Shown piece after piece: positions 8,808 through 16,911 of a DNA stretch of 47,754 nt. Position numbers and translations under genes: made by a program. The stretch spans positions 1-47,754 of the forward strand of contig NZ_JABBJJ010000054.1 in NCBI RefSeq assembly GCF_012933655.1, given 5' to 3'. The notes below the pieces were generated by a model. That model saw only the letters and a program-made list of their open reading frames with translations. It searched no databases and was not told where the DNA came from. Numbering within the stretch: position 1 is the first letter of the stretch; each line of letters starts with the position of its first letter. Source of the stretch: Pyxidicoccus fallax. Its GTDB lineage: Bacteria; Myxococcota; Myxococcia; Myxococcales; Myxococcaceae.

Positions 8808-9549
8808 CGTCCCGCACGCCTGGCTGTTGCGCCTGTTGAAGGTTCCCCCCGCGCCCCGGCTTCCCTCGGGACACGAGGGCCGCGTCTTCCGCTCGGCGCC
8901 GGCCTTCCGGCGCTACCAGCTGCTCCGCTGGGGCGTGCAGCAGCTCGGCGTGGCGGCGGGCCTGGTGGCGGGCGCGCTGTTCTTGCGGGAATTCATCTTC
9001 CACGTGGACTACCCGCTGTCCCATGCAATCGCGTGGGTGCTGGAAGGGCTCGCATTGCTGGGCTTCCTGGTGCAGCTGCCCGTGGGATTCCTCGTCACAC
9101 GGCTCGACTACGCGTTCCGCTGGTACATCCTGTCCGACCGGAGCCTGCGCGTACGCGAGGGCCTCGTCTCCCTCCAGGAGAAGACGATGACCTTCGCCAA
9201 CATCCAGCAGGTGTCCATCCAGCAGAACCCGATTCAGCGCCTCTTCGGCATCGCGGACGTGAAGGTGGAGACGGCGGGAGGCGGCGGCTCCGGCGGCTCG
9301 AAGGGCGGGGAGGCCCACCGCGAGCACCTGCACGAGGCGTACTTCCGCGGGGTGGACAACGCCGCGGAGATTCGCGACGTCATCCTCGCCCGCGTGCGGC
9401 TGCACCGCGATACGGGCCTGGGGGAGCACGCTCCGGAGGAACCCGTCGAGCCCGCCGGAACATCCACCGCCGCGCTGGAGGCCGCCACGGAGTTGCTTAC
9501 CGAGATGCGGGCACTCCGAGGAGCGATGCCGCCGCGCCAGCCCCGGTAG
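8800..9549 (+). CDS. Bacterial PH-domain membrane protein, second partner
   Basis: 249 residues with a bPH2 domain: two hydrophobic segments (~45-65 and ~75-100), then RWYILSDRSLRVREGLVSLQ, MTFANIQQVSIQQNPIQRLF and GIADVKVETAG. A Gly/Ser-rich insert (GGGGSGGSKGG) follows, then HLHEAYFRGVDNAAEIRDVI, and a helical C-terminus. AGAAGG inside the end of the upstream gene serves as ribosome binding site; ATG 8800 overlaps that gene by 8 bp. The pair recalls the adjacent YdbS/YdbT genes of Firmicutes, whose exact role is poorly known. It ends just before the hairpin array at 9681. Confidence 0.82.
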   Translation: MTDVPHAWLLRLLKVPPAPRLPSGHEGRVFRSAPAFRRYQLLRWGVQQLGVAAGLVAGALFLREFIFHVDYPLSHAIAWVLEGLALLGFLVQLPVGFLVTRLDYAFRWYILSDRSLRVREGLVSLQEKTMTFANIQQVSIQQNPIQRLFGIADVKVETAGGGGSGGSKGGEAHREHLHEAYFRGVDNAAEIRDVILARVRLHRDTGLGEHAPEEPVEPAGTSTAALEAATELLTEMRALRGAMPPRQPR

Positions 9550-9680
9550 CCCTCATCTCGGGCTGGAGTCCGTACCACGCGAAAGATCGACGCCCGGGCA
9601 CCCTGCCCTCGCGTCCCGCACCGGGCGAGGCCCCAGGAACCCGCTTCCGGCGACCGGATATCGCGTCCTCTGGCCGCGGA

Positions 9681-9960
9681 CCGGAGAGGTTCCGGCAAGG
9701 CCGTGCGGAATGGAGCTTCCGTTCCGCGCGGCGACCGAGCGGCTCGGTAGACCAGGGGAGCCGGAGGTCCCAGCGGCCCCGTGCGGAATGGAGCTTCCGT
9801 TCCGCGTTGGAGCCAAGGGGCTCGGTAAGCCAGGGAAGCCGGAGGTCCCGGCGGCCCGGTGCGGAATGGAGCTTCCGTTCCACGAGGCGGCCGAGGGACT
9901 CGGTAGGCCAGGAAAGCCGGAGACCCCGGCAGGGCCGTGCGGAATGGAGCTTCCGTTCCG
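9681..9960. repeat. Tandem array of 78-bp units, each with a GGAATGG hairpin
   Basis: Four copies of a 19-bp hairpin, GGAATGG-AGCTT-CCGTTCC, at 9707-9725, 9785-9803, 9863-9881 and 9941-9959, spaced exactly 78 bp. The intervening sequence is also repeated (CCGGAGGTCCCxGCGGCCCxGTGC type) and a unit tail can be traced upstream to about 9681. Most units contain a second short palindrome (ACCGAG-cgg-CTCGGT in unit 1, CCGAG-gga-CTCGG in unit 3). The array occupies the 532-bp gap between the 3' ends of two convergent genes (stops at 9549 and 10082). Outside the array the gap shows nothing I recognise. Because 78 is divisible by three, several frames stay open, but they look like artefacts. Confidence 0.85.
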
Positions 9961-10081
9961 GGCAGGGCCTGACATGGCGTGCTCCCTCTGACTTCGGGCA
10001 TTCCGAACACGCAGCAGCCACCGCTGCCCGCCACAGCAGAGCCGAGATGGCTCCGCCGCAGGGCCCATTCGCGTCTTGGAA

Positions 10082-11482
10082 TCAGAAGAGAGCGGGAACC
10101 GAATAGGGCGGCCAGCGGTCCTTCCACGGGCGCGCCTGTTCGAGCTGGTACGCGAGCCCCAGGAGCAGCGCATCCGAGCCTGGCGCGGCCGCGAAGTGCG
10201 TGCCGATGGGAACACCGCCATCCGGGAAGTGCAGCGGCACGGACATCGCCGGGCTGCCCGCGATATTGCAAAGCGGCGCGTAGCCGTTGATGCGCGCCGT
10301 GCGGCGGACCAGTTCCTCGCGTCCGAGCACCGGCGACAGGTGCCCGATGCTCCACCGCTCGGAGGCCACTGTCGGCGTGAGCACCACGTCGTAGCCGCGC
10401 GTCGCCTCCTGATAGGCGCGCACCGCTCGCGCGAAGGTGGTGCGAGCCTGAGGCAGCGCGTCGGGTCCCCGCGCGAGGAAGTCCTCCACCAGCACCCAGG
10501 TGAACGGCTCCAGCTCATCGCGCTGCACGGGCTCGTCGCGCGTCCGGTCCACCGTGTCGACGATGCCGGCGACAGCCGCACCCGCGACGAGGAAGAACGC
10601 CTCGCCCAGCGCGAGGCTGTCGAACCCGGGTGGCGCGACGTCCTCTACCTCGTGGCCCAGGTCCCGGAGCAGCGTCACCGTTTCCTCGTGAGCGCGGCGC
10701 ACCGCGGGCTCCGGCTCCCCGCCCATCATCGTGCGCGTCCACGTCGCGATCCGCAGCCGGCGTGCAATCGGTTCGCGCACGAAGCCGATGGGCGTCCCGC
10801 CCGAGCGGTCCTCCGTCAGCGACAGGAACAGCGCGCTGTCGCGCACCGAGCGGCTGATGCAGTGGTCGCTCGTCATGTCCCCGAAGTCCGAGGTGCCGAA
10901 GCTCGCCGGCACCGTGCGCCCTCGGCTGGGCTTGAAGCCGAAGACCCCGCACGCCGACGCGGGGACGCGGATGGAGCCGCCGCCGTCATTGGCGTGCGCG
11001 AGCGGAACGAGTCCCGCGGCCACGGCCGCCGCACTGCCGCCGGACGAGCCTCCGGCGGAGCAGGAGAGATTCCAGGGGTTGTGCGTCACGCCTTCGAGCA
11101 GCGTCTCGGTGCCGCAGAGCAGGCCGAACTCCGACGTCGCGCTCTTCCCGACGCACACGAGTCCCGACTCCTCGAGCCGCCGCCCATAGGGCGTCTGCCG
11201 CTGGGCGACGTTGCCCGCATACAGCCGCGAGCCCATGGACCAGCGCAGCCCCGGCCATGCCATGGCGTCCTTCACCAGGAACGGCACGCCGGAGAATAGG
11301 CCCCTGCTGGCGGGCTCGGGACGCTCGCGCGCGACGGTGACGGCCGCCCGCAGCAGCGGGTTCAGCGCGTCGATGCGCGCCAGGCACGCTTCGAACAACT
11401 CCTCCGCCGATACCTCTCCCCGGGCACACAGCTCCGCTTGCGCGATGCCGTCGAGACGGGCCAGGGACGCCAGTTCTGTCAT
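10082..11482 (-). CDS. Amidase-signature family hydrolase
   Basis: 466 residues; hydrolyses an amide bond with a Ser-cisSer-Lys triad. All three are visible: Lys71 (FLVKDAMAWPG), Ser146 (SAGGSSGGSAAA) and nucleophile Ser170 (NDGGGSIRVPAS); the 24-residue spacing of the two serines is the family norm. The C-terminal part (GYAPLCNIAGSPAMSVPL, GVPIGTHFAA) is typical. No signal peptide, so cytoplasmic. Not part of an obvious gatCAB cluster, so a stand-alone amidase with unknown substrate is more likely than the GatA subunit. ATG 11482 has AGGA eight bases upstream. The gene starts 117 bp from the end of the ABC-F gene on the same strand. Confidence 0.9.
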   Translation of the reverse strand: MTELASLARLDGIAQAELCARGEVSAEELFEACLARIDALNPLLRAAVTVARERPEPASRGLFSGVPFLVKDAMAWPGLRWSMGSRLYAGNVAQRQTPYGRRLEESGLVCVGKSATSEFGLLCGTETLLEGVTHNPWNLSCSAGGSSGGSAAAVAAGLVPLAHANDGGGSIRVPASACGVFGFKPSRGRTVPASFGTSDFGDMTSDHCISRSVRDSALFLSLTEDRSGGTPIGFVREPIARRLRIATWTRTMMGGEPEPAVRRAHEETVTLLRDLGHEVEDVAPPGFDSLALGEAFFLVAGAAVAGIVDTVDRTRDEPVQRDELEPFTWVLVEDFLARGPDALPQARTTFARAVRAYQEATRGYDVVLTPTVASERWSIGHLSPVLGREELVRRTARINGYAPLCNIAGSPAMSVPLHFPDGGVPIGTHFAAAPGSDALLLGLAYQLEQARPWKDRWPPYSVPALF

Positions 11483-11599
11483 GGGCCTCTTCCTACCGCG
11501 CCCTTCACCCGTGGTCTCGCGCCGAAGCGCGGTCCTGGCCGCTCCCTCGACAGCGACCTCCGAGGCTCGCGGGCCTCGGAGGAACTACGAACACCCGGC

Positions 11600-13222
11600 T
11601 CAGTTCCGCAGGCCGGGGGCCTCGTGGCCCGTGCGCGCCACGTACTCCGTGTAGCCGCCGCCGTACTGGTGGATGCCCTCGGGCGTCAGCTCCAGCACGC
11701 GGTTGGACAGCGCACCGAGGAAGTGCCGGTCGTGCGAGACGAACAGCATCGTGCCCTCGTACCGGGACAGCGCGGTGATGAGCATCTCCTTCGTCGCCAT
11801 GTCCAGGTGGTTGGTGGGCTCGTCCAGCACGAGGAAGTTCGGCGGGTCATAGAGCATCTTCGCCATGACCAGTCGGGCCTTCTCGCCACCGGACAGCACG
11901 CGGCACTTCTTCTCCACCTCGTCGCCGGAGAAGCCGAAGCAGCCGGCCAGCGCGCGCAGCGAGCCCTGCCCGGCGCGGGGGAACGCGTCCTCCAGCGACT
12001 GGAACACCGTCCGCTCGCCGTCCAAGAGGTCCATGGCGTGCTGCGCGAAGTAGCCCATCTTCACGCTGCCGCCGAGCGCCACCGTGCCCTCGTCCGGCTG
12101 CGTGGAGCCCGTCACCAGCTTCAGCAGCGTGGACTTGCCCGCGCCGTTGACGCCCATGACACACCAGCGCTCCGTGCGGCGCACCAGGAAGTCCAGCCCG
12201 TCGTAGATGGTCCGCTTGCCGTACGCCTTGCACACGTTCTTCAGGCTGACCACGTCCTCGCCCGAGCGCGGCGCCGGCTGGAACTCGAACATCACCGTCT
12301 GGCGGCGCTTGGGCGGCTCCACGCGCTCAATCTTCTCCAGCTTCTTCACGCGGCTCTGCACCTGCGCGGCGTGCGAGGCGCGGGCCTTGAACCGCTCGAT
12401 GAACTTCAGCTCCTTGGCGAGCATGGCCTGCTGGCGCTCGAACTGCGCCTGCTGCTGCTTCTCGTTCATCGCCCGCTGCTGCTCGTAGAAGTCGTAGTTG
12501 CCCGTGTACGTGTTCAGCGAGCCGGCGTCGATTTCGATGACCTTGTTCACGATGCGGTTCATGAACTCGCGGTCGTGCGAGGTCATCAGCAGCGCGCCCT
12601 CGTAGCCCTTGAGGAACTCCTCCAGCCAGATGAGGCTCTCCAGGTCCAGGTGGTTGCTGGGCTCGTCGAGCAGCATCGCGTCCGGGCGCATCAGGAGGAT
12701 GCGGGCCAGCGCCACGCGCATCTTCCAACCGCCGGACAGCGCGCCCACGTCGCCGTCCATCATCTCCTGGCTGAAGCCCAGGCCCGCGAGGATTTCCCGC
12801 GCGCGGCCCTCCAGGGCGTAGCCGCCCAGCTCCTCGAAGCGCCCCTGCACCACGCCGTAGCGCTCGACGAGCTTCTCCATGTTGTCCGACTGGTCCGGAT
12901 CGCCCATGGCGGCCTCGAGCGCCTTCAGCTCGGCGGCCACGGTGCTGACGGGGCCGGCGCCGTCCATCACCTCGGAGGCGGCGCTGCGGCCCTTCATCTC
13001 GCCCACGTCCTGGCTGAAGTAGCCGATGGTGACGCCACGGTCGACGGCGACCTGGCCCTCGTCCGGCTGCTCCTGGCCCGTAATCATCCGGAACAGCGTC
13101 GTCTTGCCGGCGCCGTTGGGACCCACGAGGCCGACCTTCTCCCCCTTGTGGAGCGCCGCGGAGGCCTCGATGAAGAGAATCTGCTGGCCGTTCTGCTTGC
13201 CGATGTTGTCGAGACGAATCAT
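11600..13222 (-). CDS. ABC-F family ATPase (ribosome-associated)
   Basis: 540 residues, two ABC cassettes and no membrane segment, the ABC-F pattern of translation factors and antibiotic-resistance proteins. Cassette 1: Walker A GPNGAGKTT, signature LSGGWKMRVALAR, Walker B LLDEPSNHLD. Linker (P-site tether region): helical QQRAMNEKQQQAQFERQQ to KARASHAAQVQSRVKKLEK. Cassette 2: GVNGAGKST, LSGGEKARLVMAK, LVLDEPTNHLD. The frame extends to 13756 but the extension looks non-coding; ATG 13222 (MIRLDNIGKQNG) matches the family N-terminus. Which subgroup (Uup, EttA, YbiT-like) cannot be settled by eye; the short ending favours YbiT-like. Confidence 0.92.
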   Translation of the reverse strand: MIRLDNIGKQNGQQILFIEASAALHKGEKVGLVGPNGAGKTTLFRMITGQEQPDEGQVAVDRGVTIGYFSQDVGEMKGRSAASEVMDGAGPVSTVAAELKALEAAMGDPDQSDNMEKLVERYGVVQGRFEELGGYALEGRAREILAGLGFSQEMMDGDVGALSGGWKMRVALARILLMRPDAMLLDEPSNHLDLESLIWLEEFLKGYEGALLMTSHDREFMNRIVNKVIEIDAGSLNTYTGNYDFYEQQRAMNEKQQQAQFERQQAMLAKELKFIERFKARASHAAQVQSRVKKLEKIERVEPPKRRQTVMFEFQPAPRSGEDVVSLKNVCKAYGKRTIYDGLDFLVRRTERWCVMGVNGAGKSTLLKLVTGSTQPDEGTVALGGSVKMGYFAQHAMDLLDGERTVFQSLEDAFPRAGQGSLRALAGCFGFSGDEVEKKCRVLSGGEKARLVMAKMLYDPPNFLVLDEPTNHLDMATKEMLITALSRYEGTMLFVSHDRHFLGALSNRVLELTPEGIHQYGGGYTEYVARTGHEAPGLRN

Positions 13223-13444
13223 GTGCGTTCGAGGGAGCCCGGATGCGGTTGCGGCGCCCTTATGCCATGGGAGGCGCCCCGTGAAGAGTGTTCCGAACCC
13301 CCGGGCGAGGAATTCCCTTTCCGGGGGCAGGCGGCCGGACGGGCTCCCGGTGACATGCCCGAGGCGCGTACCAGGCCCGGGCTTCGATGGACTCTCCACA
13401 TTCCCAGGGGCGGCGGGTCCCCGGGCCGCGCCGCGTGTCGTAGA

Positions 13445-14080
13445 GTGACCGACGTGCTGACCGTCGACCCGCATCCGTCCCTGGACGCCCTGGCCTTCAC
13501 CACCGTGTTTCCCGCGCCGCTGGGCTCGCTGCCCTCGCCGGACTGGCTGGTGGCCCTGCTCAAGCCCGGCGCCTCGGCGCCCCTGTCCAGCGACGATGCC
13601 GTGCGCGGCACCGTGCGCGACATGCTCCGCCACGGCGGCTACAAGCCCACCGGACGCGGCAAGCCCGCCTCCGAGTACCTCGTGCGCGCGTCGGGCGACG
13701 GCTCGCTCGGCTCCATCAACACCGCCGTGGATGCCTGCAACGCCGTGTCCCTGCACAGCGGCCTGCCCATCAGCGTGGTGGACCTGGACCGCGCGAAGGC
13801 GCCCTTCCGCATCGGCATCGCCCCGGCGGGCTCGCAGTACGTCTTCAACGCGTCCGGGCAGAGCATCGACCTGGAAGGGCTGCTGTGCCTCTTCGACGCG
13901 GAGGGCCCCTGCGCCAACGCCGTGAAGGACGCGCAGCGCACGAAGACGAACGCGGAGACGCGGCGCACGCTCACCGTGCTGTGGGGCGCCAAGGGCCTGG
14001 GGGACCGCACCGCTCGCGCCTTCGCGTGGTACCGCGAACTGCTGGAGCGCGCGGGCGCCACCGTGGAGCGGCTCTCCTGA
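13445..14080 (+). CDS. B3/B4 (tRNA-editing-like) domain protein
   Basis: About 211 residues, GTG start (13445; GTG 13454 also possible). The sequence GYKPTGRGKPASEYLVRASG, then INTAVDACNAVSLHSGLPIS, VVDLDRAKAPFRIGIAPAG and LLCLFDAEGPCANAVKDAQR follows the B3/B4 domain of phenylalanyl-tRNA synthetase beta chains, which hydrolyses mischarged tRNA. Here it is stand-alone, as in many bacteria, so a trans-editing or deacylase role is possible but unproven. It is immediately followed, with overlapping stop and apparent start, by a phosphotransferase gene, so the two proteins are probably made together. It diverges from the ABC-F gene with a 222-bp gap (13223-13444) holding no visible feature. Confidence 0.8.
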   Translation: MTDVLTVDPHPSLDALAFTTVFPAPLGSLPSPDWLVALLKPGASAPLSSDDAVRGTVRDMLRHGGYKPTGRGKPASEYLVRASGDGSLGSINTAVDACNAVSLHSGLPISVVDLDRAKAPFRIGIAPAGSQYVFNASGQSIDLEGLLCLFDAEGPCANAVKDAQRTKTNAETRRTLTVLWGAKGLGDRTARAFAWYRELLERAGATVERLS

Positions 14081-15183
14081 GCACCCCGGACCTGGCGCTG
14101 CTCCTCGCGGACGGCGCGCGAGCCCTCTCCTCCGCGTGGGGACGGCCCGTGCTGCTGTCCGAGCCCCAGGTCCTTCGCTCCTCTTCCCGCTGCGATGTCC
14201 TGCGCGCCCGGGTGCGCGGCGGGGATGTGCCCTCGGTCGTGCTGAAGCACTTCCGGGACGACCCGGTGCTCGGGCTGGACGAGTGGGCCGGGCTGGAGCT
14301 GCTCGGCCGCGTCAGCCTCGCCGTGGCGCCGGGGCTCATCGCCGGGGATGTGGAATCCCGCCTGCTCGTCCTGGAAGACCTGGGTACCGGCCCCAGCCTG
14401 GGGGAGCTCTTCAACGACACGGACGTGCGCGCCGCCACCAGCGCACTGCTCGCGGTGGCGCGCCTCACCGGACTGATGCATGCGCGCACCCTGGGCGTGC
14501 AGGCGGACTTCGACTTCCTCCGGCATGGGCTGAGCCCGCGCCCCAGCCGCGTGCGCATCGACAACGCGCGCTACCTGCTGGACCACGAGGACCGGCTGAG
14601 CCGCTGGGTGCGCGCGGCCGGCGCGACGGAGGCTCCGGGCACACACGAGGACCTGGAGGTGCTCGCGCGCGAGCTGGCCGACCCGGGCCCGTTCCTCGCC
14701 TTCACCCATGGGGACATGGCGCCGGCGAACACGCTGTTCACCTTTGGCGGGCCGCGGCTGCTCGACTTCGAGTACTGCGGGATGCGGCACGCGCTGTACG
14801 ACGCGCTGATGTGGCTGCTGGTGGTGCCCCTGCCCGACGAGCTCATCTCCCGCGCGGAGGTGACGTACCGCCTCGCGCTCGCCGAGGGCTGCGCCGCGGC
14901 GCAGGTGGAGTCGGCATGGGCCCGCGCCCGCGCCACCGTGGTCGCCGCGCGCACGGTGAACCTGTTCCAGTGGATTCCCCCGAAGACCTTGGAGCGGGAC
15001 AGGGAGTGGGCCCCGGGCTTCTCCGAGCGCGCCGCGCTGCTGCGCCACCTGGCGCGCTGCCGGGCCGTGCTGGAGTTGTTCAACCCCGTGCCCTCGCTGG
15101 CGCGCACGCTTGCGTCACTGGAGGAGCGGCTCTCGGAGCGATGGGCGGAGGCCCCCTCGTTCATGTGGCCCGCGTTCCGGTAG
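14077..15183 (+). CDS. Phosphotransferase family protein (APH/choline-kinase fold)
   Basis: About 368 residues. The aminoglycoside-phosphotransferase fold is shown by VVLKHF (nucleotide-binding Lys), LLVLEDLGTGPSLGE, the catalytic loop AFTHGDMAPANTLF (HGD with a downstream Asn) and metal-binding LLDFEYCGMRHALYD. The substrate could be a small metabolite. The start is uncertain: no ATG/GTG/TTG is near. CTG at 14077 overlaps the previous stop (CTGA), has GGAG eight bases upstream and gives a sensible N-terminus. GTG 14026 has no ribosome binding site, and GTG 14149 would cut ~24 residues. Confidence 0.78.
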   Translation: MSTPDLALLLADGARALSSAWGRPVLLSEPQVLRSSSRCDVLRARVRGGDVPSVVLKHFRDDPVLGLDEWAGLELLGRVSLAVAPGLIAGDVESRLLVLEDLGTGPSLGELFNDTDVRAATSALLAVARLTGLMHARTLGVQADFDFLRHGLSPRPSRVRIDNARYLLDHEDRLSRWVRAAGATEAPGTHEDLEVLARELADPGPFLAFTHGDMAPANTLFTFGGPRLLDFEYCGMRHALYDALMWLLVVPLPDELISRAEVTYRLALAEGCAAAQVESAWARARATVVAARTVNLFQWIPPKTLERDREWAPGFSERAALLRHLARCRAVLELFNPVPSLARTLASLEERLSERWAEAPSFMWPAFR

Positions 15184-15234
15184 ACCGCGCCCGTCGCCTG
15201 CTCCAGGCAGGGGGCCAGGCCCCCGGCCGGGCCT

Positions 15235-15260
15235 CCGTGGAAGGAACGTTCGTTCCACGG
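15235..15260. repeat. 26-bp near-perfect palindrome
   Basis: CCGTGGAA...TTCCACGG around the centre GGAACGTTCG; only one base pair of thirteen is mismatched. It lies 52 bp past the phosphotransferase stop and 89 bp before the SGNH hydrolase ATG, with no T-tract. The GGAA/TTCC arms recall the hairpins of the two arrays but the core differs. It could be a terminator, an operator or a stray member of the repeat family. Confidence 0.6.
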
Positions 15261-15348
15261 CCCGCCCATGAAACGCGGTCGCGCGGCGCGTATCCCAGAA
15301 GACGCTGATTCACCTGCCGCAACCCACGGGTTGCTCTGTCCCAAGTAC

Positions 15349-16110
15349 ATGCCGCTCTTCATCCTGTTGACCCTGGTCATGGCGCTCGGGCTGGGCACGG
15401 CTGCCCTTGCTGCTCGCAATCAGGCCGTCTTCCAGGCGCCCACGACCATCGAGGCGCCGCGCTCCGCCGACGTCCTGAGCACTCCCATCCGCTACGCCGC
15501 CCTCGGTGCCTCCGACACGGTGGGCGTGGGCAGCCGTACGCCCTCGCGTGAGAACTGGACCGCGCGCATCAACGCGGCGCTGCCCGGTGACACCGTGTAT
15601 GACCGCTTCGCCCGCAGTGGCATCACCCTGGGAGATGCGACGGGCGTCGAACTGCCCCGCGCCATCGCCTTCAAGCCCACGCTGGTGACGATGTGGCTGT
15701 CGGTGAACGACGCCCTCCGCCCCGTGCCGCTGGCGACCTACCAGCAGTCGCTCCACGCCACGCTGGAGCGGCTGCTGCGCGAGACGGATGCACGGGTGGC
15801 GCTGCTCAACGTTCCGGACCTCGCCACGCTCGCTGGCTCCCATGCCACGGCCGAGATGCGCGCGAGGCTGCGCGAGCAGGTCCGTGCGTGGAACGACGCC
15901 ATCGCCACCACGGCCCGCGCCTTCGGTCCGCGCGTCCTCGTGGTGGACCTGCTGCCCGCCTCCCGCGAGCTGGCCGAGCACGCCGAGTGGATTTCCTCCG
16001 ACGGCTTCCACCCGAGCCCGGCGGGCTACCAGAAGCTGGCCGACGTCACGCTCGAGGCGATGCGCCGCGCCGGGTGGCTGCCGCCCGCGGACTCCCGGCC
16101 CCTGAACTGA
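15349..16110 (+). CDS. Secreted SGNH/GDSL hydrolase
   Basis: 253 residues. A signal peptide (MPLFILLTLVMALGLGTAAL) is followed by block I GASDTVGVG (a GDS variant, nucleophile Ser~55), block II Gly in RSGITLGDATG, block III Asn in WLSVNDALRP, and block V DGFHPSPAGY with catalytic Asp and His. These enzymes are esterases or lipases of small substrates or cell-wall polymers. The frame runs back to ATG 15268, which would put 27 residues before the hydrophobic segment; ATG 15349 fits a signal peptide better, though neither has a clear ribosome binding site. Confidence 0.82.
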   Translation: MPLFILLTLVMALGLGTAALAARNQAVFQAPTTIEAPRSADVLSTPIRYAALGASDTVGVGSRTPSRENWTARINAALPGDTVYDRFARSGITLGDATGVELPRAIAFKPTLVTMWLSVNDALRPVPLATYQQSLHATLERLLRETDARVALLNVPDLATLAGSHATAEMRARLREQVRAWNDAIATTARAFGPRVLVVDLLPASRELAEHAEWISSDGFHPSPAGYQKLADVTLEAMRRAGWLPPADSRPLN

Positions 16111-16122
16111 TGTCCGAGACGC

Positions 16123-16160
16123 CGAGGGCAGCAGCGCGGCTCATCGGCGCGCCGCCCTCG
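16123..16160. terminator. Possible bidirectional terminator hairpin
   Basis: CGAGGGC (16123-16129) pairs with GCCCTCG (16154-16160), with a 24-base loop that itself contains GGCGCGCC. It lies between the convergent stops at 16110 and 16241. The long loop and missing T-tract make this a weak call. Confidence 0.3.
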
Positions 16161-16240
16161 TGGCCTCCCCGCTCGGCCAGCACCAGACCCCGACGCTGAA
16201 GGCGGTACGGCGCGCCGGGCGTTCCGCTCCGGCCACCGCC

Positions 16241-16870
16241 CTACTTCATCCACCGCGCGCGAATCTTGCCGTCGACGACCTCGACGGCCATCCAGTCATC
16301 GGCGAAGGCGGCGGAGCAATCGCACCGGACCTCGCGCAGGTACTCGCGAACCACGCGAAGCTTGTACCCGCGCGGCGTCTTCAGGACGGCCACGGGGTTG
16401 TCCTTCGTCTGCCCGAGGCTCTGCTTCACGTCGAGCACCTTCCCCGTCGCCGCGTCGATGAGCGCCACGCCCACGTGCTCGTAGCCGGGCCGGTCGTCCT
16501 TCATGAAGAACACCAGCGCCCGCCGCGCGTCCACCGCGAAGGCGGAGACTCCACTGTTCGGAGTCGTCGTGCCGGCGACCCGGCAGATGGACTCCCCATT
16601 CGCCAGGTTCGAGATGGAGCCGTACCAGTCCGGCTCCATCGGCAGCTCGCTCTTCGCCCCAGTCGGCGTCTCCACGAAGACGCGCATGTCGTCCTCGGGG
16701 CACTCGCCCGAGGCGGAGTCGAAGCTCACCGAGAACGCGTGCGTCCCGAGCTGGCACTCCAACCGGAAGTCACAGTCGGGAGGCGCGGGCTCGGAAGCCT
16801 CCGCCGCGAATCCGCCTCCCGCCAGCGCCACGCCCAGCATCACCGCCCCCCACTTCCGGCCGTCCTTCAT
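16241..16870 (-). CDS. Secreted protein of unknown function
   Basis: 209 residues. N-terminal signal peptide (MKDGRKWGAVMLGVALAGGGFAAEA) with an AxA-type cleavage site. The mature part has four Cys pairs at best (CDFRLEC, ECPED, CRVAG, CDC) and a regular beta-rich pattern; no catalytic motif is recognised. ATG 16870 has AGAGGA nine bases upstream. The next gene upstream on this strand (serine hydrolase, ends 16912) is only 41 bp away, so they may share a transcript. Confidence 0.65.
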   Translation of the reverse strand: MKDGRKWGAVMLGVALAGGGFAAEASEPAPPDCDFRLECQLGTHAFSVSFDSASGECPEDDMRVFVETPTGAKSELPMEPDWYGSISNLANGESICRVAGTTTPNSGVSAFAVDARRALVFFMKDDRPGYEHVGVALIDAATGKVLDVKQSLGQTKDNPVAVLKTPRGYKLRVVREYLREVRCDCSAAFADDWMAVEVVDGKIRARWMK

Positions 16871-16911
16871 GAATGCGAGTCCTCTCCCGGGATGACCCGC
16901 CCACTGTACCC

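Noticed and set aside
9497-10581. Repeat-rich minus-strand frames over the first array (repeated RKLHSA-type peptides)
   Set aside because: The 78-bp period is divisible by three, so all frames repeat; they reflect the DNA repeat, and no start or domain supports a protein.
10082-11482. GatA subunit of the tRNA amidotransferase
   Set aside because: No gatB or gatC next to it, and the amidase signature is shared by many unrelated hydrolases.
11438-14080. 880-residue plus-strand frame across the ABC-F gene
   Set aside because: Most of it is antisense to two complete ABC cassettes; only the last ~211 codons, from 13445, look like a real protein.
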